A stretch of DNA of 64,000 bases, taken from the NCBI GenBank assembly GCA_020444325.1, contig JAHLLD010000002.1:186001-250000 (forward strand), in the 5' to 3' direction. Source of the stretch: a bacterium (GTDB taxonomy: Bacteria > Bacteroidota > Ignavibacteria > SZUA-365). The position numbers and the translations under genes were made by a program. A model generated the notes under the pieces. That model searched no databases, was not told the origin of the DNA, and was given only the letters and a program-made list of their open reading frames with translations. The first letter of the stretch is position 1, and each line of letters starts with the position of its first letter. Positions 15,836 to 25,198 of this stretch are shown here, piece after piece.

Positions 15836-17617
15836 TTATCCGACGACGATCTGTTCCGTGGGGTAATCATACCTGCTGAGTGGCGCACGTCGCGTGAGCG
15901 CCATCATCATGGTAAGTGTACCGACACGTCCGATCAACATCGTAAATACGAGAATGATTTTACTTGCATCCGTCAGGGCAAATGTGATGCCCCGTGAGAG
16001 TCCGACCGTTGCTGCTGCCGACACGGCTTCAAATGTGATATCGAGCAGCGGGAACGGTTCGAAAAAGCTCAGCAGGAATACTGTCAGAACAATGAGTCCG
16101 AGCCCGAACAGGAGCGCGGCATACGCGCGTTCGATCGATGCCGGCTGCACGCGCCGTTTTGCTATGGAGACCGCGGGTTTTCCACGCACATGATTCATGG
16201 CTGAGAGAAATACCAGCGACGCCGTTGTTGTCTTGATGCCACCGCCGGTGGAGCCCGGTGAAGCGCCGATAAACATGAGGACGAGGAAGAGCAGCGTGGA
16301 AGGGACCGCCATGCCACCGATATCCGTGGTGTTGAAGCCTGCGGTGCGGGTGGTGACAGATTGGAAAAATGAAGCCAGAATTTTTTCCCACCAGCTGAGT
16401 GTATGCAGCGTGTTATTGTATTCGATGAAATAAAACAGGAGCATGCCTGCTGCGATAAGGATGCCGCTGCTGGCGAGTACGAGACGCGTATGCGCGGTGA
16501 GGCGGTAGCGCAACCGGCTTCCAGGTCGGCCCCAGGGACGCACACGAACGACATTGACGATGGCGATGAATCCGAGACCGCCCAGGATGATCAGTGACGT
16601 GATCACCAGGTTCAGCTGCACGTTCATCGCTGCACCCGATACCGCGAGATTGTCACTGAAGAGCGAGAATCCCGCATTGCAGAATGCGGAAACGGAGTGG
16701 AACAGTGAACTGAAGATCTTTGCACGTTCCGAGCCGAAGGCGACGTCGCCCCAGCTGTAGTAGAGGAATACTGCACCGATGAGTTCGATCAGCAGTGTGA
16801 CGGCGATGATATTCCTGAGTGTCTGCCGCACTTCGCCGAGACTTTCCCTGTTGAGCATCTCCTGCATGAGAACGCGTTCCTTGATGCTGAGGCGTCCGCT
16901 GAACAAAGTGAAAAAGGTCGTGAACGTCATCAGTCCCAGTCCACCGATCTGAATCAGCATGAGAATGACGATCTGTCCGAAAGGCGTGAACGCCGTGGCG
17001 GTATCCACGACGATGAGTCCCGTCACGCACACGGCACTTGTCGATGTGAACAGTGCGTCGGTGGCGGAAATTCCGTGCACGGTCGCACGCGGGAGGAGCA
17101 GGGCGACGGTCCCGGTCAGAATCACGAGCACGAAGCTTGCGATGAAAATGCGTGCAGGCTGGATGTGCAGACTGCTGAGACGCCGGCTCATGCGTACGGC
17201 CCCGAAAATGATATCCGCGAGGATGACCGACTGGGCGAGCACGATGTACACGGAAGTCAGGCTGCCCACACGCCAGCGCTCGGGAAGGGCTTCATAGCTG
17301 CTGATAAGCAGCGGGTAGAGGGCCACGGCGAGGAGAAGAGAAAATGTCAGCAGGTATTCTACACGGCGCGCAGACAAATAGGCCCAGCGGTCCGGTGCGA
17401 TCAACAGCTTGAACATCTGCTGCACCATGAACGCGAACAGCACGACGAGATCCACGATACGGAACACCTGCTCGTAGCTATCCGAGAAGTAGAAGCCATA
17501 TTCGAGGACGAGGCTCGTCAGGGCGAGTCCGATCAGCAGCAGCATGACGAGGTTGATCCGCCTGCTGCGCTCTTCGAATTGGGCGGGTGATACTTGCAGC
17601 CTGGGAAGAAATCGCAT
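15836..17617 (-). CDS. ktrB: potassium uptake membrane subunit TrkH/KtrB
   Basis: 593 residues. The pore part (from about 150) has the four pseudo-repeats with P-loop segments around SAVCVTGL, CNAGFS, RTAGFNTTD and TVGLSRG, whose glycines form the K+ filter. The N-terminal extra 130 residues carry about four further hydrophobic helices, so the protein is longer than a minimal KtrB of about 450 residues. It forms the first gene of a three-gene minus-strand operon with trkA and a small membrane protein, and is transcribed divergently from the phosphohexomutase gene. Confidence 0.92.
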   Translation of the reverse strand: MRFLPRLQVSPAQFEERSRRINLVMLLLIGLALTSLVLEYGFYFSDSYEQVFRIVDLVVLFAFMVQQMFKLLIAPDRWAYLSARRVEYLLTFSLLLAVALYPLLISSYEALPERWRVGSLTSVYIVLAQSVILADIIFGAVRMSRRLSSLHIQPARIFIASFVLVILTGTVALLLPRATVHGISATDALFTSTSAVCVTGLIVVDTATAFTPFGQIVILMLIQIGGLGLMTFTTFFTLFSGRLSIKERVLMQEMLNRESLGEVRQTLRNIIAVTLLIELIGAVFLYYSWGDVAFGSERAKIFSSLFHSVSAFCNAGFSLFSDNLAVSGAAMNVQLNLVITSLIILGGLGFIAIVNVVRVRPWGRPGSRLRYRLTAHTRLVLASSGILIAAGMLLFYFIEYNNTLHTLSWWEKILASFFQSVTTRTAGFNTTDIGGMAVPSTLLFLVLMFIGASPGSTGGGIKTTTASLVFLSAMNHVRGKPAVSIAKRRVQPASIERAYAALLFGLGLIVLTVFLLSFFEPFPLLDITFEAVSAAATVGLSRGITFALTDASKIILVFTMLIGRVGTLTMMMALTRRAPLSRYDYPTEQIVVG

Positions 17618-17636
17618 GTAAATTCCAGATAATCAT

Positions 17637-17668
17637 CAAAAACTAGCCAAGAAGCGTTAAAAGTGCAA
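17637..17668 (-). promoter_or_regulatory. candidate promoter of the Trk operon
   Basis: On the minus strand, TTG (17668-17666), a 20-base spacer, then TAGTTTTTG (17645-17637), near the TAnnTTTG consensus. It would leave only a short leader before the trkH start at 17617. It lies back to back with the phosphohexomutase promoter. Confidence 0.4.
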
Positions 17669-17685
17669 TAGGGCGATGCTGAAGG

Positions 17686-17717
17686 TTTGACTCTTGCGGT
17701 GCCCCTTTGTAGTTTTG
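17686..17717 (+). promoter_or_regulatory. Bacteroidota-type promoter of the GlmM-like gene
   Basis: TTTG (17686-17689), 20 bases, then TAGTTTTG (17710-17717): both boxes match the Bacteroidota housekeeping consensus TTTG-N19/21-TAnnTTTG exactly. Transcription should begin near 17725, which rules out the upstream in-frame start at 17694 and supports ATG 17766. Confidence 0.65.
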
Positions 17718-17765
17718 ATTCAAGAACACGAGGTCGATTCCCGGAACATCACGATTATTCCATTG

Positions 17766-19145
17766 ATGAAAACACTCATCAGGAGCATTTCAGGCATTCG
17801 CGGCATCGTGGGGGAGACGCTGGTCCCGGAAACTGTGCTCACATACGTTTCCGCCTTCGCACGATGGTGCGGTGGGGGACCCATTGTCCTCGGGTATGAC
17901 GGACGTCCCCATGGCCGCGCACTCACCGATCTAGCACGGGCCGTCCTGCAGTTCAACGGCATTGACGTGCTGGAACTGGGCATGGTGCCGACACCTACCG
18001 TGCAGTTGCATGCCGAACACAGCAACGCGCGCGGTGGCATCGCCATAACGGCCAGTCACAATCCGGAGCAGTGGAACGGTCTGAAATTCCTCAACGCCTC
18101 CGGCGTATTTCTCGACGCCGAAGAAAATGCCGAAGTATTTGCAATGGCCGACAGAGGCTCGGCCCTGTCCGTTGCCTGGGACACGCTCGGATCAGTATTG
18201 CCGGTCGAGAAACCGTTGGACGAGCATATCGCCCGCGTTCTCGCCATTCCATTCCTGGATCTTGAAGCCATCCGCGCGCGCCACTTTCGCGTCGCTGTTG
18301 ATGCTGTCAACGCATCCGGCAGTATTGTCGTGCCGCGTCTGCTCGAATTGCTGGGTTGTGACGTCATTCCCGTGGCCTGCGACGGCAGCGGCGTGTTTCC
18401 GCACACACCCGAGCCCCTCCCGCAGAACCTCGTTTCCCTGGGAGAAGCCGTACGCGAGCATCACGCGGATCTCGGGATCGCCGTGGATCCTGATGCCGAC
18501 AGGCTGGTGCTGTTTACCGAGAATGGCGAACCGTTCGGAGAAGAATACTCGGTGACAACGGCAGTGTACAGCGTGCTTTCTTCCATGCAGGCGGACGAGG
18601 GTGTTCCGGCTGTTGCGGTCAACCTATCTACGACGCGGGCGGTGGACGATGTGGCGGAGCTGTTCGGTGCGCGTGTGCTGCGTTCTCCGGTCGGAGAAAT
18701 CAATGTCGTGCGGCGTATGCGCGAGCACAATGCGATCGTGGGCGGCGAAGGGAGCGGTGGAGTCATTCTTCCCACCGTACATGCGGGACGCGATTCCCTT
18801 GTCGGAACGGCTCTGGTGCTGCACGCGCTGGCAAAGCATGAAGGTCCCGCCTCAGCCTTCCGTGCCACTCTCCCGCATTATGAAATCCGGAAGTTCAAGT
18901 ATTCGACGGCGGGACTCGATACCGAAGCCGTGCTCGGCGCTGCGCGTGAAAGCTATGCCGCCGAGCGCATTAACAGCGAAGACGGCGTGCGTGTGGATTT
19001 CGCCGAAGGCTGGGTCCATCTTCGCGCCTCCAACACCGAACCCATCATGCGTATCATCGCTGAAGCCCCGACCGCAGAGAAAGCGGAGCAGCTCGCAGCC
19101 GGTGTTGCCGCCCGCGTGTTCGGTCCGGAAGTCAAACCCCTGTAA
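17766..19145 (+). CDS. glmM: phosphoglucosamine mutase / phosphohexomutase (GlmM-like)
   Basis: 459 residues from ATG 17766 (MKTLIRSISGIRGIVGETL). The catalytic phosphoserine is S97 in TASHNP (95-100), the metal-binding loop is D241-P-D243-A-D245-R, the sugar-specificity loop is GGEGSGGVILP, and the phosphate-binding end is RASNTEPIMRIIAEAPT. It should interconvert hexose 6- and 1-phosphates. The SGIRGIVGE start and E-G-S-G-G-V loop fit the GlmM/archaeal-type branch, which makes glucosamine-1-phosphate for cell-wall precursors, but a phosphoglucomutase/phosphomannomutase role cannot be excluded. It is followed by eno after 41 bases. Confidence 0.82.
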   Translation: MKTLIRSISGIRGIVGETLVPETVLTYVSAFARWCGGGPIVLGYDGRPHGRALTDLARAVLQFNGIDVLELGMVPTPTVQLHAEHSNARGGIAITASHNPEQWNGLKFLNASGVFLDAEENAEVFAMADRGSALSVAWDTLGSVLPVEKPLDEHIARVLAIPFLDLEAIRARHFRVAVDAVNASGSIVVPRLLELLGCDVIPVACDGSGVFPHTPEPLPQNLVSLGEAVREHHADLGIAVDPDADRLVLFTENGEPFGEEYSVTTAVYSVLSSMQADEGVPAVAVNLSTTRAVDDVAELFGARVLRSPVGEINVVRRMREHNAIVGGEGSGGVILPTVHAGRDSLVGTALVLHALAKHEGPASAFRATLPHYEIRKFKYSTAGLDTEAVLGAARESYAAERINSEDGVRVDFAEGWVHLRASNTEPIMRIIAEAPTAEKAEQLAAGVAARVFGPEVKPL

Positions 19146-19177
19146 CAGATTTTCACATTCGTTCATAGAGGAAGTGA

Positions 19178-20485
<1,308 letters not shown>

Positions 20486-20488
20486 TCT

Positions 20489-21610
20489 GTGAACGTTCTC
20501 GTCGCACCGGATTCATTCAAGGGTTCGATAAGTGCCATACGAGCCGCCGAAGTCATCGCGGAGTCCATTCACCGCAGTGACCCGGCGGCTCGCTGTATTC
20601 TGCTGCCGCAGGCTGACGGTGGGGAAGGAACACTCGAAGTCGTGGAACGCGCACGCGGAGGCTCACGGCATGCGGCAACGGTGCAGGATCCGTCGGGAAA
20701 CAGCATCGAAGCTGCCTGGCTCGAAATGCGTGATGGACGCGCGCTGATCGAAAGTGCCGCCGTTCTCGGCTACACACTGGTCGCCGACAGCGAACGTGAT
20801 CCCCGCCATCTGCGCAGTACAGGACTGGGACAGCTGATCGCTGCAGCGGCTCACGCGGGGGCACGGTCCTGCCTGGTCGGACTCGGTGGCAGCGCCACGA
20901 ATGATGCCGGACTCGGTTGCGCACAGGCGCTTGGGTATGCGTTTACGTATGCTGACGAGACGGGACAGGATGTGTACACATCCCTCGAGCGTGTGCGTGC
21001 AGTGAAGCATGCCGCATCCCTGCAGTTGCCTCCAATCACTGCGCTCGTCGACGTGCGCAATGTCCTCTGCGGCGCGCGCGGGGCGACGGCTGTGTACGGA
21101 CCACAGAAAGGCGTTGACACCGAAGACATCGGGCGTCTTGATCGGTCCATCGCCCATTTTTCGGAAGTCGTTTGCAGGGATGTACGGGACGTCGACACCA
21201 CGGCTCCGGGCATGGGCGCGGCCGGTGGACTCGGATTTGCCCTTGCCGCATTCTGTAATGCGTCCCTGCAGTCCGGCGCCGATACGGTCCGCGACCTCAC
21301 AGGATTTTCCTCCGCGCTGGATGATGCAGATATTGTCGTTACCGGGGAGGGCAGTCTCGATGCGCAGAGTGGTGAGGGAAAGGTCATTGGCGGCATCGCA
21401 CGGGAAGCGCACGCGCGCGGAATCCCCGTGGTCGCATTCGCGGGCAGGACTTCCGCTCACGCTCCGCGGCTTGCACAGGAAATGCATTTGCATGCTGTGC
21501 TTTGCATCACTCCGGAAGATGCGGATGAAGACGACGCGATGCGACAGGCGGAACAGAACCTTGCTGCCGCTGTGCACGCATACTGGTCGCAATTTTCCGG
21601 CACGGTGTAG
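20489..21610 (+). CDS. glxK: glycerate kinase (GlxK/GckA type)
   Basis: 373 residues from GTG 20489, giving MNVLVAPDSFKGSISAIRAAEVI, the hallmark start of class I bacterial glycerate kinases. Further family blocks are LPQADGGEGT, RDPRHLRSTGLGQLI, LVGLGGSATNDAGLG, YGPQKG, GMGAAGGLGFAL and VTGEGSLDAQSGEGK. It phosphorylates D-glycerate with ATP; members mostly yield 2-phosphoglycerate, the substrate of the enolase encoded immediately before it. Confidence 0.94.
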   Translation: MNVLVAPDSFKGSISAIRAAEVIAESIHRSDPAARCILLPQADGGEGTLEVVERARGGSRHAATVQDPSGNSIEAAWLEMRDGRALIESAAVLGYTLVADSERDPRHLRSTGLGQLIAAAAHAGARSCLVGLGGSATNDAGLGCAQALGYAFTYADETGQDVYTSLERVRAVKHAASLQLPPITALVDVRNVLCGARGATAVYGPQKGVDTEDIGRLDRSIAHFSEVVCRDVRDVDTTAPGMGAAGGLGFALAAFCNASLQSGADTVRDLTGFSSALDDADIVVTGEGSLDAQSGEGKVIGGIAREAHARGIPVVAFAGRTSAHAPRLAQEMHLHAVLCITPEDADEDDAMRQAEQNLAAAVHAYWSQFSGTV

Positions 21611-21658
21611 ATTATGTATCTTTCATTTTCATGTCTCGTAAATCATCACAGGTGAACC

Positions 21659-23059
21659 ATGGCTGCAATCACATTTGGAACCGACGGATGGCGCGCGCTC
21701 ATCGCCGAAGATTACACCTTCGACAATGTTCGCAGAGTTGCTCTCGCATTCGCCCGCTACTACCGCAGACATCCGAAGGCGGAGAACGGTGTTGTCGTCG
21801 GTGGTGATGCGCGTTTCGGATCGCAGGACTTTGCCGCCGCCGCTGCGCAGGTCATTGCCAGCCAGGGTATCAAGGTCTGGCTCGCCGAGAATGTGGTTTC
21901 CACGCCGATGCTTTCACTCGGCATCATCCGCAAGAAGGCGGCAGCCGGCGTTATGATCACCGCCAGCCACAATCCCCCGCAGTGGAACGGCTTCAAGATC
22001 AAGGCGGAGTTCGGCGGGTCGGCGCTGGTGAAGGACATCAAGAAAATCGAGAAGCAGGTTCACGCCATCGTGGAAAAGGGCACGGTACCGAAACTGCGCT
22101 CCATGGACGAACTGCGGAAAGAGGGACTCATCAAACCGATCGATCTGCATCGTCTCTACATTGCCGACATCAAGAAGAAAATCGATCTCGGGAAAATTGC
22201 GAAGTCGAAAATGAAGATTGCTTACGACGTCATGTATGGTGCCTCGTATGGAGTGATGCAGCATCTTCTTCCGAGTGTCACCTGTCTGCACGACGAGCAC
22301 AATCCTGGCTTCAAGGGCACCGCACCCGAACCCCTCGCAAAGAATCTATCGGAATTCATCGAACTGGTGACGAAAGAAAAATACGATATCGGACTGGTCA
22401 CGGACGGCGACTCTGACCGCTTCGGCTGCGTCGACGAGCACGGCAACTTCATCAGCACCCAGCTGCTGATTCCGATACTGCTCAAGTACCTGCATGAGGA
22501 TCTGGGGAAAAAGGGGGCCGTGGTAAAGACCGTATCGGTGACGGACATTGTGCCTCGCATGTGCGAGAAGTATGGACTCAAACTCTATGAGCGTCCCGTA
22601 GGCTTCAAGTACGTCACCGAGCTGATGCTCAAAGACCGTATCCTTATCGGCGGGGAAGAAAGCGGTGGTGTCGGGACTTCGCTGCACATACCCGAACGCG
22701 ACGGGATCTTCAACAACCTGTTGCTCTGCGAATATCTCGCGAAGAAAAAGATGACACTGGGACAGGCGGTCGAGCAGATTTTCGAGGAATTCGGCCGCAT
22801 GTGGTATGACCGTATCGACTATCACACCACCGAAAAGAAGAAAAAGGCCATCCTTGCGCGCTGCGCAAAGGGCATCGACAAGCTTGGACGCTACAATGTC
22901 ACGAGCACGGAGACAACCGACGGCTTCAAATTCCGGGTAGACGGGGGATGGTTGCTGGTGCGTGCGTCCGGCACCGAGCCTATTCTGCGTTTCTATTCCG
23001 AAGCGGATTCCGAAAGCAAAATGAAAGCCCTGCTGCGTGCAGCCACTGCCCTGGCCTGA
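21659..23059 (+). CDS. phosphoglucomutase/phosphomannomutase family protein
   Basis: 466 residues. The active-site serine is S103 in TASHNP (101-106), the metal loop D249-G-D251-S-D253-R, the sugar loop GGEESGGVGTSLHIPERDG, and the C-terminal phosphate site RASGTEPILRFYSEA. This is the second phosphohexomutase in 6 kb; its GEESGG loop and FGTDGWRALIAEDYTFDNV start place it in the phosphoglucomutase-like branch, distinct from the GlmM-like copy upstream. It would supply hexose-1-phosphate for glycogen, nucleotide sugars or polysaccharide. The stop codon overlaps the next start (ATGA). Confidence 0.88.
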   Translation: MAAITFGTDGWRALIAEDYTFDNVRRVALAFARYYRRHPKAENGVVVGGDARFGSQDFAAAAAQVIASQGIKVWLAENVVSTPMLSLGIIRKKAAAGVMITASHNPPQWNGFKIKAEFGGSALVKDIKKIEKQVHAIVEKGTVPKLRSMDELRKEGLIKPIDLHRLYIADIKKKIDLGKIAKSKMKIAYDVMYGASYGVMQHLLPSVTCLHDEHNPGFKGTAPEPLAKNLSEFIELVTKEKYDIGLVTDGDSDRFGCVDEHGNFISTQLLIPILLKYLHEDLGKKGAVVKTVSVTDIVPRMCEKYGLKLYERPVGFKYVTELMLKDRILIGGEESGGVGTSLHIPERDGIFNNLLLCEYLAKKKMTLGQAVEQIFEEFGRMWYDRIDYHTTEKKKKAILARCAKGIDKLGRYNVTSTETTDGFKFRVDGGWLLVRASGTEPILRFYSEADSESKMKALLRAATALA

Positions 23060-24105
23060 TGAAAACGCTTATCATATTCATGCTCTGTATTGCGCCGGTT
23101 CTGCCGGCGCAATCCTTTAGCGCGAAGCCGGATCCGCGTCCCTTCGATTCGGCAGCTGTGCTTCGATCCGCTGCGCGCCTGTCGGCGATTGCTGATTCCT
23201 CCGGGTCGCAGGCGCAGCAAGCACAGACTCTGCCCTTGCTTTCCCACCAGGAACTTGCGACGCAGCTGCTGGCCCAGCCGTATGACACGACGGCGGAGGG
23301 TGTGCACAGCGGACGCATGTGGCTTGTGGGCGGAACGATGTTCGCGGTGAACGCAGGCATCATGGGGTATTACTTCGCGACATTCTACAATGATGAATAT
23401 GCGGACCGCGCGCCTTTCCACTCCTTCAACGACTGGTACAACGCCGACCTGAACGTCGACAAACTGGGACATATCTGGGGATCGCAGACGTATGCGAGAA
23501 CGCTTTTCCACATGTTTCGCTGGACCGGGATGGAAGAAACGCAGAACATGTACTGGTCGAGTGCCCTGGCGCTGTTTTATCAGCTCGAGATGGAAATCAT
23601 CGATGGACTGTATGCGAAATGGGGATTCAGCTGGTGGGATATGGCGGCGAATACCGTGGGCTCAACCTGGCCGAATCTGCAGCGCATCTATCCTGCACTG
23701 CAGTCGGTCAATATCAAGATGAGCTATCATCCTTCCCCCGCCGTGAAAGCAGGATGGATCGAGCACGACTACCTGCGGGATTATGACGGCTTCACATACT
23801 GGCTTTCGTTGAGCGTCGAGGATGTCTTACCCGAGGCGGCGCAACCTTACTGGCCCGATTGGCTGAACATTGCCGTCGGCTATGGTGCAAACAATACCAT
23901 GCTTGGCGACGGCATCTTCAACTCTGCCGGAGGTGTAGGACAGGGAGAACAGGAGTGGTACCTCGCGCTGGACTATGACTTTCGCCGTCTCCCCGGCGAT
24001 TCCGCATTCATGGATTTCGTACGGGAGTCTCTGAACCTCTTCCATTTCCCCGCCCCGGCGATTCGCATCACGCCGAGTGGAATTTTCTACGGATTGTACT
24101 TCTGA
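23059..24105 (+). CDS. DUF2279 family predicted periplasmic/outer-membrane protein
   Basis: 348 residues. A signal peptide (MKTLIIFMLCIAPVLPAQS) starts at ATG 23059, which overlaps the preceding stop by one base; a longer reading from 22948 would run inside the mutase gene. The diagnostic DUF2279 block is DKLGHIWGSQTYARTLF (about 133-149), followed by EMEIIDGLYAKWGFSWWDMAANTVG and a PALQSVNIKMSYHPS segment, then beta-rich sequence. The family is widespread in Bacteroidota and has no assigned function. Its coupling to a phosphohexomutase hints at envelope glycan work, but this is only context. Confidence 0.75.
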   Translation: MKTLIIFMLCIAPVLPAQSFSAKPDPRPFDSAAVLRSAARLSAIADSSGSQAQQAQTLPLLSHQELATQLLAQPYDTTAEGVHSGRMWLVGGTMFAVNAGIMGYYFATFYNDEYADRAPFHSFNDWYNADLNVDKLGHIWGSQTYARTLFHMFRWTGMEETQNMYWSSALALFYQLEMEIIDGLYAKWGFSWWDMAANTVGSTWPNLQRIYPALQSVNIKMSYHPSPAVKAGWIEHDYLRDYDGFTYWLSLSVEDVLPEAAQPYWPDWLNIAVGYGANNTMLGDGIFNSAGGVGQGEQEWYLALDYDFRRLPGDSAFMDFVRESLNLFHFPAPAIRITPSGIFYGLYF

Positions 24106-24108
24106 GTA

Positions 24109-25173
24109 TTACTTCCCGAAGAGTACCTGCAGCACGGTAAAGCGGGTGGGATATTTCCGCTTTATCATTTCCACACCGAAGCACAGGGCGTAAATCGTTG
24201 AAAGGACCACCAGGTTCACAAAGGTGAACCAGGGGCCGGATTCGATCGCTTCCATGCCATAGGATGAGACGACCGGTTCTACAACCAGCGAACCCAGAAG
24301 CTGATGCAGGATGTAGACGAGCATGGAGTAGCGTCCGAAAAAGGCGAGGACGGCGGTGATGCCCATGTAAGGCATGCGCCGGATCAGCGTACTGAACAGC
24401 AGCACAATGCCGATCGAGGTGAAGATGTATGCAAACGTCGGGGGGTAGAAAATTTCGGAATATCCGCCTCGAGTGGTGAGAATTGCGCCGTCAGCCAGGT
24501 TGCGCACGAAGGGGAGCGGAACAAAGAGCAGGAGGAAGCCGAGTGCCGTCAGCGTTGCGCCGAGGAGGAGGAAGCGGTTCGAGACGCCGCTGTTTTCCCG
24601 GAATATCGTGCGGAATAATACGGCACCGGTGACAGCGTAACCGATCCATGGGAACAAGGGGAACCAGCCATCGATGAAGAAGCTCTGCAGCAGTCGTCCG
24701 AGCGACGGCAGAGTGATTTCGTCGAGGTACACTTCGAGCGCTTCCGTATGGTAACCGAAATACATCTGCAGCACATAGGTGGCGAGGAAAACAATAATCG
24801 CCAGCCGGAGCAGCTCAGCTCTGCTGCTGTTTCTGAGCATGTAGATCAGGGGGAGGGACAGTCCGATGATGTAAAGGACATCGAAGGACGTGAACGGAAG
24901 GATATCCCACAGAAACAGGTCGATGCAGACGCCCGTGCCGATAATGATCGCGCCGCGTTTGAGGAAGTACGCAAGGTTGTGCCGTTCGCCGGTGAGGATG
25001 ACCATGCCCGCGCTGAGCATGATGAAGGTCGGTGCTGCGAAGGATCCGAGAATGCGGAACCACATAGGGTGTGGCTCCGTGAAGTACGGGGCGAGGTTGG
25101 CCGGAACCATCAGGATAATGGCGAGACCGCGCAGGGCATCAATCCATGGGAGGCGAGTGCTGGGTTCCGGCAT
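24109..25173 (-). CDS. polytopic membrane protein, acyltransferase/DUF1624-like
   Basis: 354 residues with about ten hydrophobic helices. The start RLPWIDALRGLAIILMVPANL matches the R-x-x-x-L-D-x-x-R-G-L opening of membrane acyltransferase 3 and heparan-glucosaminide acetyltransferase (DUF1624) proteins, and the LGSFAAPTFIMLSAGMVIL helix also fits that group. The catalytic histidine expected early in acyltransferase 3 proteins is not obvious. It may modify surface glycans with acyl groups. It ends three bases from the convergent DUF2279 gene and begins 25 bases after asnB, so it likely shares the asnB transcript. Confidence 0.7.
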   Translation of the reverse strand: MPEPSTRLPWIDALRGLAIILMVPANLAPYFTEPHPMWFRILGSFAAPTFIMLSAGMVILTGERHNLAYFLKRGAIIIGTGVCIDLFLWDILPFTSFDVLYIIGLSLPLIYMLRNSSRAELLRLAIIVFLATYVLQMYFGYHTEALEVYLDEITLPSLGRLLQSFFIDGWFPLFPWIGYAVTGAVLFRTIFRENSGVSNRFLLLGATLTALGFLLLFVPLPFVRNLADGAILTTRGGYSEIFYPPTFAYIFTSIGIVLLFSTLIRRMPYMGITAVLAFFGRYSMLVYILHQLLGSLVVEPVVSSYGMEAIESGPWFTFVNLVVLSTIYALCFGVEMIKRKYPTRFTVLQVLFGK

Positions 25174-25198
25174 GTATCACCAGGGAAGGGGCACTGGA

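Noticed and set aside
17694-17765. Extended N-terminus of the GlmM-like protein
   Set aside because: The region contains the -33/-7 promoter boxes, so it cannot all be in the transcript.
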